The notes under the pieces were generated by a model. That model was given only the letters and a program-made list of their open reading frames with translations, made no database searches and was not told the DNA's origin. Shown here in pieces: positions 1-13,337 of a stretch of 64,000 bases of DNA (the first letter of the stretch is position 1; each line of letters opens with the position of its first letter). The translations under genes were made by a program, and so were the position numbers. This stretch comes from Bryoerythrophyllum caledonicum (Eukaryota; Streptophyta; Bryopsida; Pottiales; Pottiaceae). The stretch spans positions 188,501 through 252,500 of the forward strand of contig OZ020521.1 in the NCBI GenBank assembly GCA_963971425.1, written 5' to 3'.

Positions 1-1937
1 AGTCATGACAATTGCCATGTGCGATATGCAATCCGAGGATGCCAACGCACAACAGCTTTTTTGGGAGAATTTGAATGATACGATGAAGAACCATGGATTG
101 GAGGCAACAAACTTCAAGGGCTTCATGGCAGATAGTGCTGGAGCAAACTAGCACACAGTTCGTCGAGTTTATGGCAACGGCGACAAAGATAAGCCCATGG
201 ACAACAAGGAATGCACTTGTTTATTCCATTGGACAAAATGCCTCCAGCGAGCCACCGTTCGGAACATTATTGCCGGCTTCCAAGACCAGCATATTGCCCT
301 CTGCAAGATCTGGAAGAATGCAAAGTCTCAAGAGGAGGCCGAAGCGCAATACAATGTAATAAGAGGGTGGTGGGTGTCCTTTAGTGCCACTACCGAAGTA
401 GGGCGACGAGCTCTTGAGGACTGGATGGCGTTTTGGCACTTTCGGTATTGACAGTGGGACGGCGCAATGCAACTTGTAAGTTCTCTGCGCTTTTCATACA
501 ATCTATTCTCCAGTTCTAACTATTATAGTGCTTTGAAATCGTTTTATGACCGTCATTGACTCCTGCTAGGATCTGACGTTGGATGAGAGGGCGGACATGC
601 CTTCATGCAACCTCGTTGAAACCGTCCACAACCGGTGGCTTCAACAATCAGGGAACACAATGACATGCTTGTACGCAACAACCGTGGACGACCTCATCCG
701 TGCTTTCATGCAGATAACTTCATATCGTGCATGGTTGAAGGGTGGAACATCTTGTACAGGACCGGACAAAGGCACGCTGAGGCTTCGTTCTGCTCAACGT
801 TTAGGTGATCCCAAACTCATTGCTGAGGCTGTTAGGAACTTTCCAAATGCTACAGATCTATTAACCCGAACTGGCGGACTAGAAGGTTCGGAGATTTTTG
901 GATCAACAAAGCGTAAGCTTGATTTGCCCCCAGGGTCTGAACATGATTCTCACCGTTCCGATACAGTGAACTACTCTATTCCACGAGATGGGACGAGGGT
1001 GACTCGGGCACGTATTGAAGAGTCCGTTAGCGGTCATAGTTCCGGGGTTCAACACACAACCTCCGTCCAAGAGTCGGACTGTGATCCATTGAAGTGGCAC
1101 ATTGCTCGTCTTCCAAAGAAGTCCGCTCGAAGATGCCAGACATTGCAAGCTTATACAGGTCAGCAATGCAATGCTAGAGTACAACGCGGAAGTTATGGAA
1201 CTCCGGCCCCAACATACGCTGGTTTGAAGAAGGATTTTAGAAGTCCTCGAAATGTTGTTGCGGAGTTCTGGTTTTGCCTTGATGACATTAGCCGTTGTGT
1301 GAAGGGATCGAAGCGATCATTTGTACTGGATTGGCCAGCAGTTCCAATGATGTGGCCTGTGAAGTTTGGTACAAACCTAACAGTACAAGAGGTTTTGGCA
1401 TTAGACGAAGCTGGTTTCCAATTGCAGCAACGTGGTGCTCTTTCACCGCGTAGGCAATTCCAAGTGTCTTTGGACATGCCCCTTCCGCGTTCCCACTTCC
1501 CGGTTCCCGTGAATCCAAATTCATTCCACACATTTCGTCACAGCTATGCGATCCGTAGGGGCTCGGACGTTCCCACAATTGAGCAACGAAATAAGTGGTC
1601 AAGCACGGCTCTTATGAATAACTGTTATGTTTCGAACGTCGTTGCCATACCATACCCAAGTTGGAGATGTGTTATTACCCTTGACACAGGCTCTGAAAAG
1701 ACCTACTGCATCACCTTTACGGTTCTCCCGGGGTGTTCTTGCCCTGATTTCTTGAAAATGCAGTCGGAGGCATTGGGAAAGAAGGGGCAGTGGAAGTATT
1801 GCAAGCATGTGTACTACATCCTTCGTTACTTGTATAAGATGGATTACAAGGTTGACGTATTCATGCACGCTCCCAGTTATAGCTTCAGCAAAGTGATGCG
1901 CATTCTCGAACTGGCCAACATTGCAGAACAGGCATGA
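1..1937 (+). pseudogene. MULE-like transposase with SWIM zinc finger, 5'-truncated by window edge, two in-frame stops
   Basis: Exon 1 (about 2-475) reads as a MULE-type transposase segment, with GFMADSAGAN followed by TVRRVYGNGDKDKP and a CTCLFHW motif. An intron at 476-569 (GTAAG...CTAG, 94 bp) joins it in phase to exon 2 (570-1937). Exon 2 ends in a SWIM zinc finger near 1735-1815, with CSCPDF then CKHVYYI (C-x-C-xn-C-x-H). SWIM fingers are the usual C-terminal DNA-binding module of plant MULE transposases. Lesions are TAG at 149-151 and TGA at 449-451, so the copy is probably dead. The start lies before the window. Alternative: a domesticated SWIM protein, but the stops argue against it. 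Confidence 0.75.
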
Positions 1938-2034
1938 GTAACTCAGAGTTTGTAGCAAAGATCAGATGTCGAGATTTGGTTTTAAGTAGCATCACAGAGT
2001 GAACAAGATATCAAATTATACTTTTGAATTAGGG
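1938..2034 (+). other. 3' flank of the MULE/SWIM gene up to the gypsy insertion point
   Basis: No ORF is seen here. The sequence should have been continuous with 59091 onward before the gypsy element inserted. Joining the two flanks would give this gene a 3' region of about 400 bp ending at the terminal repeat at 59338-59395. Confidence 0.5.
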
Positions 2035-2039
2035 ATCAC
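2035..2039. repeat. Left target-site duplication ATCAC of the gypsy element
   Basis: ATCAC precedes the LTR start at 2040. The same five bases follow the LTR end at 59086-59090. A 5-bp duplication is the standard length for Ty3/gypsy integrases. Confidence 0.85.
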
Positions 2040-2937
2040 TATGAGCCGCAAAAACGGCTCACGGTGACGAATGGGCCACGCATCGTGCCCATTAACTTTA
2101 ACAAGTAGTGGAATGAGGTTAACCCATGTGTTAGCTCATGGTTTTTTGATTAAAAGGGCTAAGTAGCCTTTCCATTCACTAATTCCTCAAATAGGAGCCA
2201 ATTATTGGCAACCACGGATTTTATGAACTTAACCAAAAAATGAATAGAAAGGGAAAAAAATAAAGGAAAAAATAGAAAGGACAAAAGAAAGGAAAACAAT
2301 AGAAGAAAGGAAAAAAAAATAGAAATAGAAGTGGTGAAGACGAATTTACCTCCTACCGCATCGGGGACCGCAATTGGCCACGGTGAGGAAATCACGAGGA
2401 AAAAATTAGGAAAAAAGAAGAAAAATGACGGTGGGGAGAAGGAAAAATGTGGGGGCTTAAAAAGCCCTTAAAAAAGGAGTTAAAAGCGTCCAAAAGGCTT
2501 GGCAAACTCCTCACCAATCACTAAGTAAAAATAAGAATTCCTCCAAGCAAAGGGAATTCGAGCTAAGTAGAGTAGTGGTTTTTTGTAACTTGAAATTAGC
2601 CTTAATGGCTCACTAATTGGAGGTCATGCACGCACCATGTGGCATGGAGTTAAAGTTAGATTTAGATATTCCTTGGTTAGTGGCACACCCACTTTTGTTA
2701 ATGCAAGGGTGGCACGGAATTAGTACTCATGGGGTTAATAGGCTTTGTAAGAAGAAAGTCATTAATCGAAGAATGGCCAAGCGCGGCGGGGAACACCCAT
2801 GGGAACGAAGCGAGGCTGGGGAGGTACCCCCTCAAGAGGTGAGATTATTGAGTGTGTGGAAGGAATGTGCGAGGAGAGAAAACTGAGAGAGGGAGAGCCG
2901 GAAGACCCGGCCATTGGAAGAGTGAATTAGGTACACG
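2040..2937 (+). repeat. 5' LTR, proximal unique part (U3-like)
   Basis: This stretch matches 34806-35700 base for base with only scattered differences (by eye a few percent), and matches the reverse complement of about 23330-24172 more distantly. It starts with the stem-like GAGCCGCAAAAACGGCTC. It contains purine-rich AAGGAAAA tracts at 2240-2330 and then passes into the 81-bp array at about 2938. The small ORFs in it are not credible genes. Confidence 0.85.
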
Positions 2938-5900
2938 GGACCACGAAGAGCAAAAGGGTGAGGTCGCGAGCGGGAACACGAAGACGACAGGACCACGAAG
3001 AGCAAGAGGGCGAGGTCGCGAGCTGGAGCACGAAGAGGACCAGCAAGATCACCAGAACACGAAGACGACACGACCACGAAGAGCAAGAGGGCGAGGTCGC
3101 GAGCTGGAGCACAAAGAGGACAAGCAAGATAACCAAAACACGAAGACGACAGGACCACGAAGAGCAAGAGAGCAAGGTCGCGAGCTGGAGCAAGAAGAGG
3201 ACGAGCAAGATCACTAAAACATGAAGACGACAGGACCACGAAGAGCAAGAAGGCAACGTCGCGAGCTCGAGCACGAAGAGGACGAGCAAGATCACCATAA
3301 CACGAAGACGACACGACCACGAAGAGCAAGAGGGCGAGGTCGCGAGCTGGAGCACGAAGGGGACGAGCAAGATCACTAGAACATGAAGACGACAGGACCA
3401 CGAAGACCAAGAGGGCAACGTCGCGAGCTCGAGCACGAAGAGGACGCGCAAGATCACCATAACACGAAGACTACACGACCACGAAGAGCAAGAGGGCGAG
3501 GTCGCGAGCTAGAGCACGAAGAGGACGAGCAAGATCACCATAACACAAAGACGACAAGACCACGAAGAGCAAGACGGCGAGGTCGCGAGCTGGAGCACGA
3601 AGACGACTAGCAAGATCACCAGAACACGAAGACGACACGACCACGAAGAGCAAGAGGGCGAGGTCGCGAGCTGGAGCACGAAGAGGACGAGCAAGATCAC
3701 CATAACACGAAGACGATAGGACCACGAAGAGCAAGAGGGCGAGGTCGCGAGCTGGAGCACGAAGAGGACGAGCAAGATCACCATAACACGAAGACGATAG
3801 GACCACGAAGAGCAAGAGGGCGAGGTCGCGCGCTGGAGCACGAAGAAGATGAGCAAGATCACCAGAACACGAAGACGACAAGACCACGAAGAGCAAGAGG
3901 GCGAGGTCGCGAGCAGGAGCACGAAGAGGACGAGCAAGATCACCAGAACACGAAGACAACACGACCATAAAGAGCAAGAGGGCGAGGTCGCGAGATGGGG
4001 GACAAAGACGACGAGCAAGATCACGAAACAGGAAGACGACAGGACCACGAAGAGCAAGAGGGCGAGGTTGCTAGTTGGAGCACGAAGAGGACGAGCAAGA
4101 TCACCACAACTCGAAGACGAGAGGACCACGAAGAGCAAGAGGGCGAGGTCGCGAGCAGGAGCACGAAGAGGACGAGCAAGATCACCAAAACACGAACACG
4201 ACATGACCACGAAGGGCAAGAGGGCGAGGTTGCGAGCTGAACCACGAAGAGGACGAGCAAGATCACAAGAACACGAAGACGACAGGACCACGAAGAGCAA
4301 CAGGGCGGGGTCGCGAGATGGAGCACGAAGAGGACGAGCAAGATCACAAGAACACAAAGACGACAGGACCACGAAGAGCAAGAGGGCAAGGTCGCGAGCT
4401 ACAGCACGAAGAGGACGAGCAAGATAACTTGAATACGAAGACGACAGGACCACGAAGAGCAAGAGGGCAAGGTCGCGAGCTCGAGCACGAAGAGGACGAG
4501 CAAGATCACCAGAACATGAAGACGACATGTCCACGAAGAGCAATAGGGCGAGATCGGGAGCAGGAGTGCAAAGAGGACGAGCAAGATCACCAGAACACGA
4601 AGACAACGGGACCACAAGGAGCAAGAGGGCGAGGTCGGGATCTAGCACTTGAAGAGGACGGGCAAGATCACCTGAACACGAAGATGACAGGACCATGAAG
4701 AGAAAGAGGGCGAGGTTGCGCGCTGGAGCACGAAGAGGACGAGCAAGATCACTTGAACACGAGACGACACGACCACAAAGAGCAAGAAGGCGAGGTCGGG
4801 AGCTGGAGCATGAAGACGACGAGCAAGATCACCAGAGCACGAAGAGGACGGTACCACGAAGAGCAAGAGGGCGAGGGCGCCAGCTGGAGCACGAAGAGGT
4901 TGAAAAAGATCACCAGAACACGAAGACGACATGACCACGAAGAGCAAGACGGCCAAATTGGGCGCTGGAGTACGAAGAGGACGAGCAAGATCACCAGAAC
5001 ACGAAGACAACGGGACCACGAAGAGAAAGAGGGCAAGGTCGCGAGCTGGAGCACGAAGAGGACGAGCAAGATCACCAAAACACGAAGACGACATGACCAC
5101 GAGAGCAAGAGGGCGAGATCGGGAGCTCGAGCACGAAGAGGACAAGCAAGATCACCTGAACACGAAGACGACAGGACAACGAAGAGCAAGAGGGCGAGGT
5201 CGCGAGCAGGAGCATGAAGAGGACGAGCAAGATCACGAGAACACAAAATCAACAGGACCACGAAGAGCAAAAGGGCGAGGTCGCAAGCTGGACACGAAGA
5301 GGCCAAGCAAGATCACCAGAACACGGAGACGACATGACCACAAAGAGCAAGAGGGCGAGGTCCTGAGTAGGAGCACAAAGAGGACGAGCAAGATCACCAT
5401 AACACGAAGACGATACGACCACGAAGAGCAAGAGGGCGAGGTCGCGAGCTGGAGAACAAAGAGGACGAGCAAGATCACCACAACACGAAGACGACAGGAC
5501 CACGAAGAGCAAGAGGGCAACGTCGCGAGCTACAGCACGCAGAGGACGAGAAAGATGACTTGAATACGAAGACGACAGGACCACGAAAAGCAAGAGGGCA
5601 AGGTCGCGAGCTCGAGGACGAAGAGGACAGGCAAGATCACCAGAACACGAAGACGACAGGACCACGAAGAGCAAGAGGGCGAGGTCGTGCGCTGGAGCAC
5701 GAAGAGGACGAGCAAGATCACCAATACACGAGACAACACGACCACGAAGAACAAGAGGGCGAGGTCGCGAGCTGGAGCAGGAAGAGGACGAGCAAGATCA
5801 CCGGAACACGAAGACGACAAGACCACGAAGAGCAAGAGGGCGTGGTCGCAAACGCGGAGCACGAAGAGGACGAGCAAGATCACAAGAACACGAAGACGAC

Positions 5901-8900
5901 AAGACCACGAAAAGCAAGAGGGCGAGGTCGCGAGCTGGAGCACGAAGAGGACTAGCAAGATCACCAGAACACGAAGACAACATGACCACGAAGAGCAAGA
6001 GGGCGAGGTCGCGAGGTCGAGCACGAAGAGGACGAGCAAGATCACGAGAACACAAAGACGACAGGACCACGAAGAGCAAGAGGGCGAGGTCGCGCGCTGG
6101 AGCACGAAGAGGACGAGCAAGATCACCAATACACGAGACAACACGACCACGAAGAGCAAGAGGGCGAGGTCGCGAGCTGGAGCAGGAAGAGGACGAGCAA
6201 GATCACCGGAACACGAAGACGACAAGACCACGAAGAACAAGAGGGCGTGGTCGCAAACGCGGAGCACGAAGAGGACGAGCAAGATCACAAGAACACGAAG
6301 ACGACAAGACCACGAAAAGCAAGAGGGCGAGGTCGCGAGCTGGAGCACGAAGAGGACTAGCAAGATCACCAGAACACGAAGACAACATGACCACGAAGAG
6401 CAAGAGGGCGAGGTCGCGAGGTCGAGCACGAAGAGGACGAGCAAGATCACCAGAACACGAAGACGACAAGACCACGAAGAGCAAGAGGGCGAGGTCGCGC
6501 GCTGGAGCACGAAGAAGACGAGCAAGATCACCAGAACACGAAGACGACAAGACCACGAAGAGCAAGAGGGCGAGGTCGCGAGTAGGAGCACGAAGAGGAC
6601 GAGCAAGATCACAAGAACACAAAGACGACAGGACCACGAAGAGCAAGAGGGCAAGGTCGCGAGATGTGGGACAAAGACGACGAGTAAGATCACGAAACAG
6701 GAAGACGACAGGACCACGAAGAGCAAGAGGGCGAGGTTGCTAGTTGGAGCACGAAGAGGACGAGCAAGATCACCACAACTCAAAGACGAGAGGACCACGA
6801 AGAGCAAGAGGGCGAGGTCGCGAGCAGGAGCACGAAGAGGACGAGCAAGATCACCAAAACACGAACACAACATGACCACGAAGGGCAAGAGGGCGAGGTT
6901 GCGAGCTGAACCACGAAGAGGACGAGCAAGATTACAAGAACACGAAGACGACAGGACCACGAAGAGCAACAGGGCGGGGTCGCGAGATGGAGCACGAAGA
7001 GGACGAGCAAGATCACAAGAATACAAAGACAACAGGACCACGAAGAGCAAGAGGGCAAGGTCGCGAGCTACAGCACGAAGAGGACGAGCAAGATGACTTG
7101 AATATGAAGACGACAGGACCACAAAGAGCAAGAGGGCAAGGTCGCGAGCTCGAGCACGAAGAGGACGAGCAAGATCACCAGAATATGAAGACGACATGTC
7201 CACGAAGAGCAATAGGGCGAGATCGGGAGCTGGAATACGAAGAGGACGAGCAAGATCACCAGAACACGAAGACAACAGGAGCACGAGGAGCAAGAGGGCA
7301 AGGTCGGGATCTAGCACTTGAAGACGACGGGCAAGATCACCTGAACACGAAGACGACAGGACAACGAACAGCAATAGGGCGAGGTCGCGAGCTGGAGCAC
7401 GAAGAGGCCAAGCAAGATCACGAGAACACAAAGACGACGGAACAACGAAGAGCAAGAGGGGGAGGTCGTGAGCTGGAGCACGAAGAGGCCAAGCAAGATC
7501 ACCAGAACACGAAGACGACATGACCACGAAGAGCAAGACGGCGAGGTCGCGAGCTGGAGCACAAAGAGGACGAGCAAGATCACGAGAACACGAAGACTAC
7601 AGGACCACCAAGAAGAAGAGGGCGAGGTTGGAGCATGAGCAAGAAGAGGACGAAAAAGATCACCAGAAGACGAAGACAATACAACCACGAAGACCAAGAG
7701 GGCGTGGTCGGGAGCTGGAGCACGAAGAGGACGAGCAAGATCACCAGAACACGAAGACGACACGACCACGAAGAGCAAGAGGGCGAGGTCGCGAGCTGGA
7801 GCACAAAGAGGACGAGCAAGATCACGAGAACACGAAGACGACACGACCACGAAGAGGAAGAGAGCGAGGTCGCGCGCTGGAGCACGAAGAGGACGAGCAA
7901 GATCACCAGAACACGAAGACGACATGACCACGAAGAGCAAGAGGGCGAGGGCGCGAGCTGGAGCACGAAGAGGACGAAAAAGATCTCCAGAACACGAAGA
8001 CGACATGACCACGAAGAGCAAGACGGCGAGATCAGGAGCTGGAGTACGAAGAGGACAAGCAAGATCATCAAAACATGAAGACAACGGGACCACGAAGAGC
8101 AAGAGGGCAAGGTTGCCAGCTGGAGCACGAAGGGGACGAGCAAGATCACCAGAACCCGAAGACGACATGACCACGAAGAGCAAGAGGGCGAGGCCGCGAG
8201 CTGAAGCACGAAAAGGACGAAAAGGATCACTAGAACACGAAGACGACATGACCACGTTGAGCAAGAGGGCGAGATCGGGAGTTGGAGTACGAAGAGGACG
8301 AGCAAGATCACCAGAACATGAAGACAACGGGACCACGAAGAGCAAGAGGGCGAGGTCGCGAGCAGGAGCACGAAGAGGACGAGCAAGATCACGAGAACAC
8401 AAAGACGACAGAACAATGAAGAGCAAGACGGGGAGGTCGCGAGCTGGAGCACGAAGAGGACAAGCAAGATCACCTAAACACGAAGACGACAGGACAACGA
8501 AGAACAAGAGGGCGAGGTCGCGAGCTCGAGCACGAAGAGGACGAGCAAGATCAGGAGAACACAAAGACGACAGGACCATGAAGAGCAAAAAGGGGAGGTC
8601 GCGAGCTGGAACACGAAGAGGCCAAGCAAGATCACCAGAACACGAAGACGACATGACCACGAAGAGCAAGAGGGCGAGGTCCTGAGCACGAGCACCAAGA
8701 GGACGAGCAAGATCACCAGAACATGAAGACGACATGACCACGACACGACTAGAAGAGCAAGAGGGCGAGGTCGCGAGTTGGAGCACGAAGAGGACGAGCA
8801 AGATCACCAGAACACGAAGAGGAGAGGACCACGAAGAGCAAGAGGGCAAGTTCGCGAGGTGGAGCACGAAGTGGACGAGGAAGATCACCAGAACACGAAG

Positions 8901-8931
8901 AGGACAGGACCACGAAGAGGAAGAGGGCGAG
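2938..8931 (+). repeat. 81-bp satellite array inside the 5' LTR (first block, about 74 copies)
   Basis: A tandem array with an 81-bp unit containing ACCACGAAGAGCAAGAGGGC, GAGGTCGCGAGCTGGAGCAC, GAAGAGGACGAGCAAGATCA and CCAGAACACGAAGACGACA. Each half unit resembles the other, so the unit looks like a diverged dimer of about 40 bp. Because 81 is 27 codons, open frames persist for hundreds of codons on both strands. Larger duplications exist: the stretch near 5721 recurs at 6126 (405 bp, five units), and the block from about 3990 recurs near 6660. The array continues at 24178 after the nested insertion. Confidence 0.9.
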
Positions 8932-9001
8932 TGTGAGCCAAATAAACCGTCCCTAATGGGTGGCGTATCTTGAACACAAGATCCTAATATGGGGCCTAGA
9001 T

Positions 9002-9014
9002 CATGGTTGTCATA
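9002..9014 (+). repeat. Left TIR of hAT element 1
   Basis: CATGGTTGTCATA, one mismatch to the reversed right end. It follows the duplication GCCTAGAT at 8994-9001. Confidence 0.8.
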
Positions 9015-9095
9015 ACGGACGGGTTGAGGTGATCGGACGGGACAACTGGACGGGCGGTCCGGACGGCATGAACGGACGGTTCGGACGGATTGCCC
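9015..9095. repeat. Left subterminal CGGACGG repeats of hAT element 1
   Basis: The motif CGGACGG or GGACGGG occurs repeatedly just inside the left TIR, and again inside the right TIR at about 21868-21930. hAT transposases are known to bind short subterminal repeats, so these are the probable binding sites. That role is inferred. Confidence 0.6.
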
Positions 9096-9182
9096 GAAGT
9101 GCGCCCAGTAATTTTTGGCAAGTAAGAAATTTTTACTGTGATCGCCACGTCACATACGGACGTGTCACGCCACCATGGCACT

Positions 9183-9293
9183 AGGGCGCGGACGTCTCCA
9201 TGAGGGGCGGGGACGTCACAATGAGGGGCGGAGATGCCTCCGCTGGGGCGGGGACATTCCCGCCCCTCATGTAGGCGTCCACGCCCCTGCATC
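9183..9293. repeat. GC-rich repeat cluster 1 of hAT element 1 (left end)
   Basis: Several copies of GGGGCGGGGACGTC or GCGGACGTCTCC separated by short spacers. It is close to the left end and downstream of the transposase 3' end, so it is not a gene promoter here. Confidence 0.7.
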
Positions 9294-9504
9294 ATTGAGC
9301 GGATAGGCCTTAATGTCTGGAAGCAAAATCTGTTTATTACATTAAAAAGTATTACGATAAAACAACAATTCCCCAATCCCATACTTCCAAACCAAGTAAT
9401 ATCTTGTAGTTATCTAAGAAACCTTTTTCTCTCCTAGCTTCTTCTATGAATTATCACAACTCTCTTGATTTCGCCTACATATATGTAGTTACTTTTCTTG
9501 TCCT

Positions 9505-12500
9505 TTAATTATTCAAACGGCCCGATCTGCGCACTCCTTCGCTGGACGGGCCACCCATAACCGCATCTCGAAGGACGATATCATCATCATCTGGTGCCTC
9601 ATCGCAATCTGGACGGTTGTCATCATCAGCTCCTTCACCGCTCTCATCTGAGAATTCTCCATTGCTATTATCCGTAGTCCAAAAGCCCTCTATTTCAGAG
9701 TTGTCATTGCGAAGCTCGACGACTGTTTCACCATCGCAACGCGAGCGTCTGAATCTCTTTTGTCGATGTGCGTGAGGATCATCGCCGTCGGAATTTATGG
9801 TTGGGCCATTGGTAGGACGAATTTCTCGATTCGGAACAACAAACGCCGGAGTTGTTGAAGAGCGTCCTGGAACATACGTGTCCAAAAACGGTTGTACAAC
9901 CACGTTCGGATCTCGTACCCCTATTCCAAGGAGGGGACGTCTACGATGCCTTGAGGAGGATGCTTCGCCGTTGTTTCTTCCTTCACGGCCTCTAGCCGCT
10001 CCACGGCCTCTAGACCCTCCACGAGCATTAGTCCTTGCACTCGATTGTATATATTGACCCATTGGATGAAGAGGCGTCCTTGTAGCGGCCAAAGGGGGTC
10101 TGCCATTTCTGGTAGTAGTAGCGGAAGTGTTTAGACCCATCCCCTCAACGCCTACACTTTGTTGAAAAGGTCCATACATGGCATTCGCCTTTCTAGGAGA
10201 AGAGGAATTCCGGGAAGGCGGCGTTGGTATATTCTGGTCATTGATAACCGTAGGCAACACCACAACCGGAGATGGTTGTGGCTCAAGGTCCTCTGTGAAT
10301 GCAAAAGCATCATCGGGGTCTACATATTCCGGGTCAAAACGCTTTGGTTGATTAACAATCCTTTCATTTCTTCGAGTCGTCCCTACAATTGTTGTGTTTA
10401 CAACATTTGCGTTAGAGTCTCCTTGAACGACTCCAGTGCTATGAAATGATGCACCCATTCCAATAGAGTTCTCTTGGCCATACCGGTTTTCAACTGATGC
10501 TTGGTTGTTTCGAGTCGCAGTATTTACTGCGTTCTCTCCCGCTCCGTTGTTGTCGCCATCTCCATTTCCACCACCATAGTCTGATGGGGAATTATCCTCG
10601 TCGCGAACATTCCTGACATTGCCCCCCCCCGTTTCAGGCTCTTCAAGGTTAGTCACATTTGGGATGTCGCTCTCTGAGGGAGTAGACAAAGGTTGCACTT
10701 CATGAATGCCCTCATTTTGATGAAAATGAGGCGAAGGACTGCGACGAGGACTTTGATTCCAAGGTCCCCAACGACCTTGAGCCAATTCTTCTTCCACATC
10801 GTCATCATCTCCGTAATAGTTTCTCGTTTCCTCAAGATGATCGGCGCCTTCCGCCCAAAGATTAGGGTGTCCACGGTACTCCAGCGGAGTGCGGGGAGTT
10901 GCCATATTGTGCTCCTCCTCTTCCTCGGCTATCAACACATCAAATTCACGATTAGGTTCACCCACCGGGACCGGCCCTAGGGCATCTGGGTCGGAATCCT
11001 CCGAGTGAATATTCGCATCGTACCATTGAACGGGATCGGCCCCCGGTCTTTGTTGAAGGCATCGGCTATTGGTATAAATATACACCAATGACGCAGCCTT
11101 TTCTGCTGCTAATCGATTTCGGCTCTTGTTGTGGACAAACGAATACATACTCCAATTTCGTTCGCAAGAGCTAGCTGAACACGTAAGGGCTAGAATACGA
11201 ACAGCTATTTTAGACAATGCCTTGTCTGCGATCCTGGCCCACCATTGGTGGAGAAGAAGCTTTGTCTGGCGGATGTCAGATGCCTCGATAGGGCCATATG
11301 GTCCTGTGCCCTCCTCTTACTGTGTTAACTCATATTGGACGTCCTCATATGAGACTTCCAATACCTCCATCATTTTGCGAACAACCCGATTCAATGCTCT
11401 TTGTGCGATTCCGTCAGCCCTAAGCGCCACATTATCCTTGAGGTACGGATTCAAAAGAGCCCCGGCGTAGTGAACATCGGTGAAAACCATTTGCCACCGG
11501 GCATCAAAAGATTGCTCAAGAGTGGATGCTATGTCAACTCGTAGAGTAAAGGGTGACTCTCTCAAAGAGTACACGTGTTCTCGCAAATTATGCATCACGA
11601 GCCACGCACGACCCATGGCTGGTTCGCGGCCATCAAACACACGCAATGCCTTCAAAACATCCCCAGTCATGTGCACGTAATTCTGACATCGTTGCCAAAA
11701 GGCCACATCTTCGATGGTGAGCACCACATTACGCGCTGCGGTTGCTGCTTGCTCTCCATTTTGTTTGTTCCGTAGGGTTGCAAAGTAGTTTACAACACGG
11801 GGGTGGTCTTTCAACTGCTCCAACACTCCTTTGAGTCTCACCAATCGATCCAACATAAGGAAATTACAAGCAAAGCGGGTTTCAGTGGGCACTACAATAT
11901 GCAGGTTTGGACTCAACTCACGAAGTGTCCCCATTGTCGAATGGTGGTTTCTAATATATATGCACAATTTCTTTGCCCTCTCTATTAAATCTTTAAATTC
12001 TTGGACCTTCGCCCAATCTTCCAACATGAGATCCAATGCATGTGCCATGCACCCCTGCTTGTGAATGTGCGGGTATGTGAGAATAATATCATCCATCGCT
12101 CCAAGCATGTTGGGAGCATTGTCTGTACAAATCTGTGTCACATTCTTGGAACCCACCTTCTCAATGTAAACTTTCACTTGGTCCGCTATGTACCGCATGG
12201 ATTTCTTCTCACCACTGGTGTCTATGCTCCCCAAGAATACGTCACCAGTGGGGCACGACATCATTAAATTCATGAGGGGCCTCCGATGGACATCATCCCA
12301 ACCATCCGTGCATATCGACACCCCATAATTCTTGATGGCAAAACCAACTTTGGCTTCAATCTCTTTCTCAATTTGCAACCTCTTAGGTTCAATCAATCTA
12401 GTCCTCAACTGGTGATATGTAGGAGGAGTGTACTCAAACTTTGCCACAGATGTCGCCCTCACTGCATCGATGAACGCTTGATTTCGCGCCACATTAAAAG

Positions 12501-13047
12501 GCACATTCGCTTGATAGAAAAAAGTCGCCCACTTCTCATCAAGTTCCTTCCTCTTTGCAATGTTAAAAGCATCAAGCATCCGTTGTTGATGTAGTTGCCC
12601 AGATCTAGTGGAATTTGAGGCGGTAAGACCACCCGACACATGTTCGCGGTCGTTTCCTTCAGAGAGATTAGGCACTCCTTCCTGAGGCCCAGTTGTTACC
12701 CCACCCGCCACATTATTTTGAGCGTCGGATTGGCTTGAAGTATCAATAGTTGGTGCCCTCGATGGACCACCCGGGCCTGAATCTCCGCCATACATGTCCC
12801 CGCCCGTCATTCGTTGCGGAACAATGTTTCCACAATTGGCAAATCGACTTCGCACATAGGGAGGTAGGCTATGACAAATCGACCTCTCTGACTTGGCGCC
12901 GTATCCAAAGTGAGCGAACGCACGCTCACGTTTGTAGCTAAAAGTGTAGTTACAGAAAACACAACTCACTTTGCCCCCGTTGTCACCAAAATTGTACCAA
13001 GGTTCCCATTCTTTTGTTTGCTTCCTTTGACTTCCCATTGCATTCAC
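9505..13047 (-). pseudogene. hAT transposase (BED finger, DUF659-like core, hAT C-terminal dimerisation), one in-frame stop
   Basis: Reading leftward from ATG at 13047 (or 13038), the protein has an N-terminal BED-type finger (CVFCNYTF...AFAHFGY, about residues 30-50). A DUF659/RNase-H-like core follows with acidic catalytic candidates in ICTDGWDD and ICTDNAPNM. After TAA at 11317-11319 the same frame continues into the hAT dimerisation region with SSCERNWSMYSF, whose Glu is the third catalytic candidate. A long low-complexity, RGG-rich and acidic tail of about 500 residues runs to 9505. The total is near 1,180 codons, longer than usual for hAT because of the tail. A TATA box (TATAAAAG, minus, 13295-13302) and GC repeat cluster 2 lie upstream. 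Only the single stop separates it from a full frame. Confidence 0.85.
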
Positions 13048-13294
13048 GGCTTATGCCAAATAATGTGCAAGTCCCGTCTAAGCCAAAATCCGGGGCTAGT
13101 TATAGTATAGAATCAGGTAAAATTGTGAGGTCTGATAGCGCTGGTGCAATGCTTGAACCAATTTTTACATCACGTCAGCCGCACACCAGTGCCGCCTGCC
13201 ACCCAAGTAGACTCGCAAGGAGCTCAAACTGAATTGAGGTCCAAGGGATAGAGGCCAAGGTAACAAGCGTGAGGACAATCGGCCCTCCCCGAAC

Positions 13295-13302
13295 CTTTTA
13301 TA
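13295..13302 (-). promoter_or_regulatory. TATA box of hAT element 1 transposase gene
   Basis: TATAAAAG on the minus strand, about 250 bp before the ATG. The edge of the GC repeat cluster is about 35 bp further upstream. Confidence 0.6.
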
Positions 13303-13337
13303 CACGAGCCATGAACGGGTGGGACCTGAAGTGCCAA

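Noticed and set aside
2832..8888. Many long ORFs on both strands (up to 668 codons at 5530-7536)
   Set aside because: They are the 81-bp satellite read in frames that stay open because the unit is 27 codons; no start context, no domain, and both strands are equally open.
2938..8931. CRISPR-like regular array
   Set aside because: Units are contiguous 81-bp tandem repeats without unique spacers, in a eukaryotic LTR.
9796..10980. Plus-strand ORFs inside the hAT element 1 transposase
   Set aside because: Shadows of the minus-strand transposase frame.
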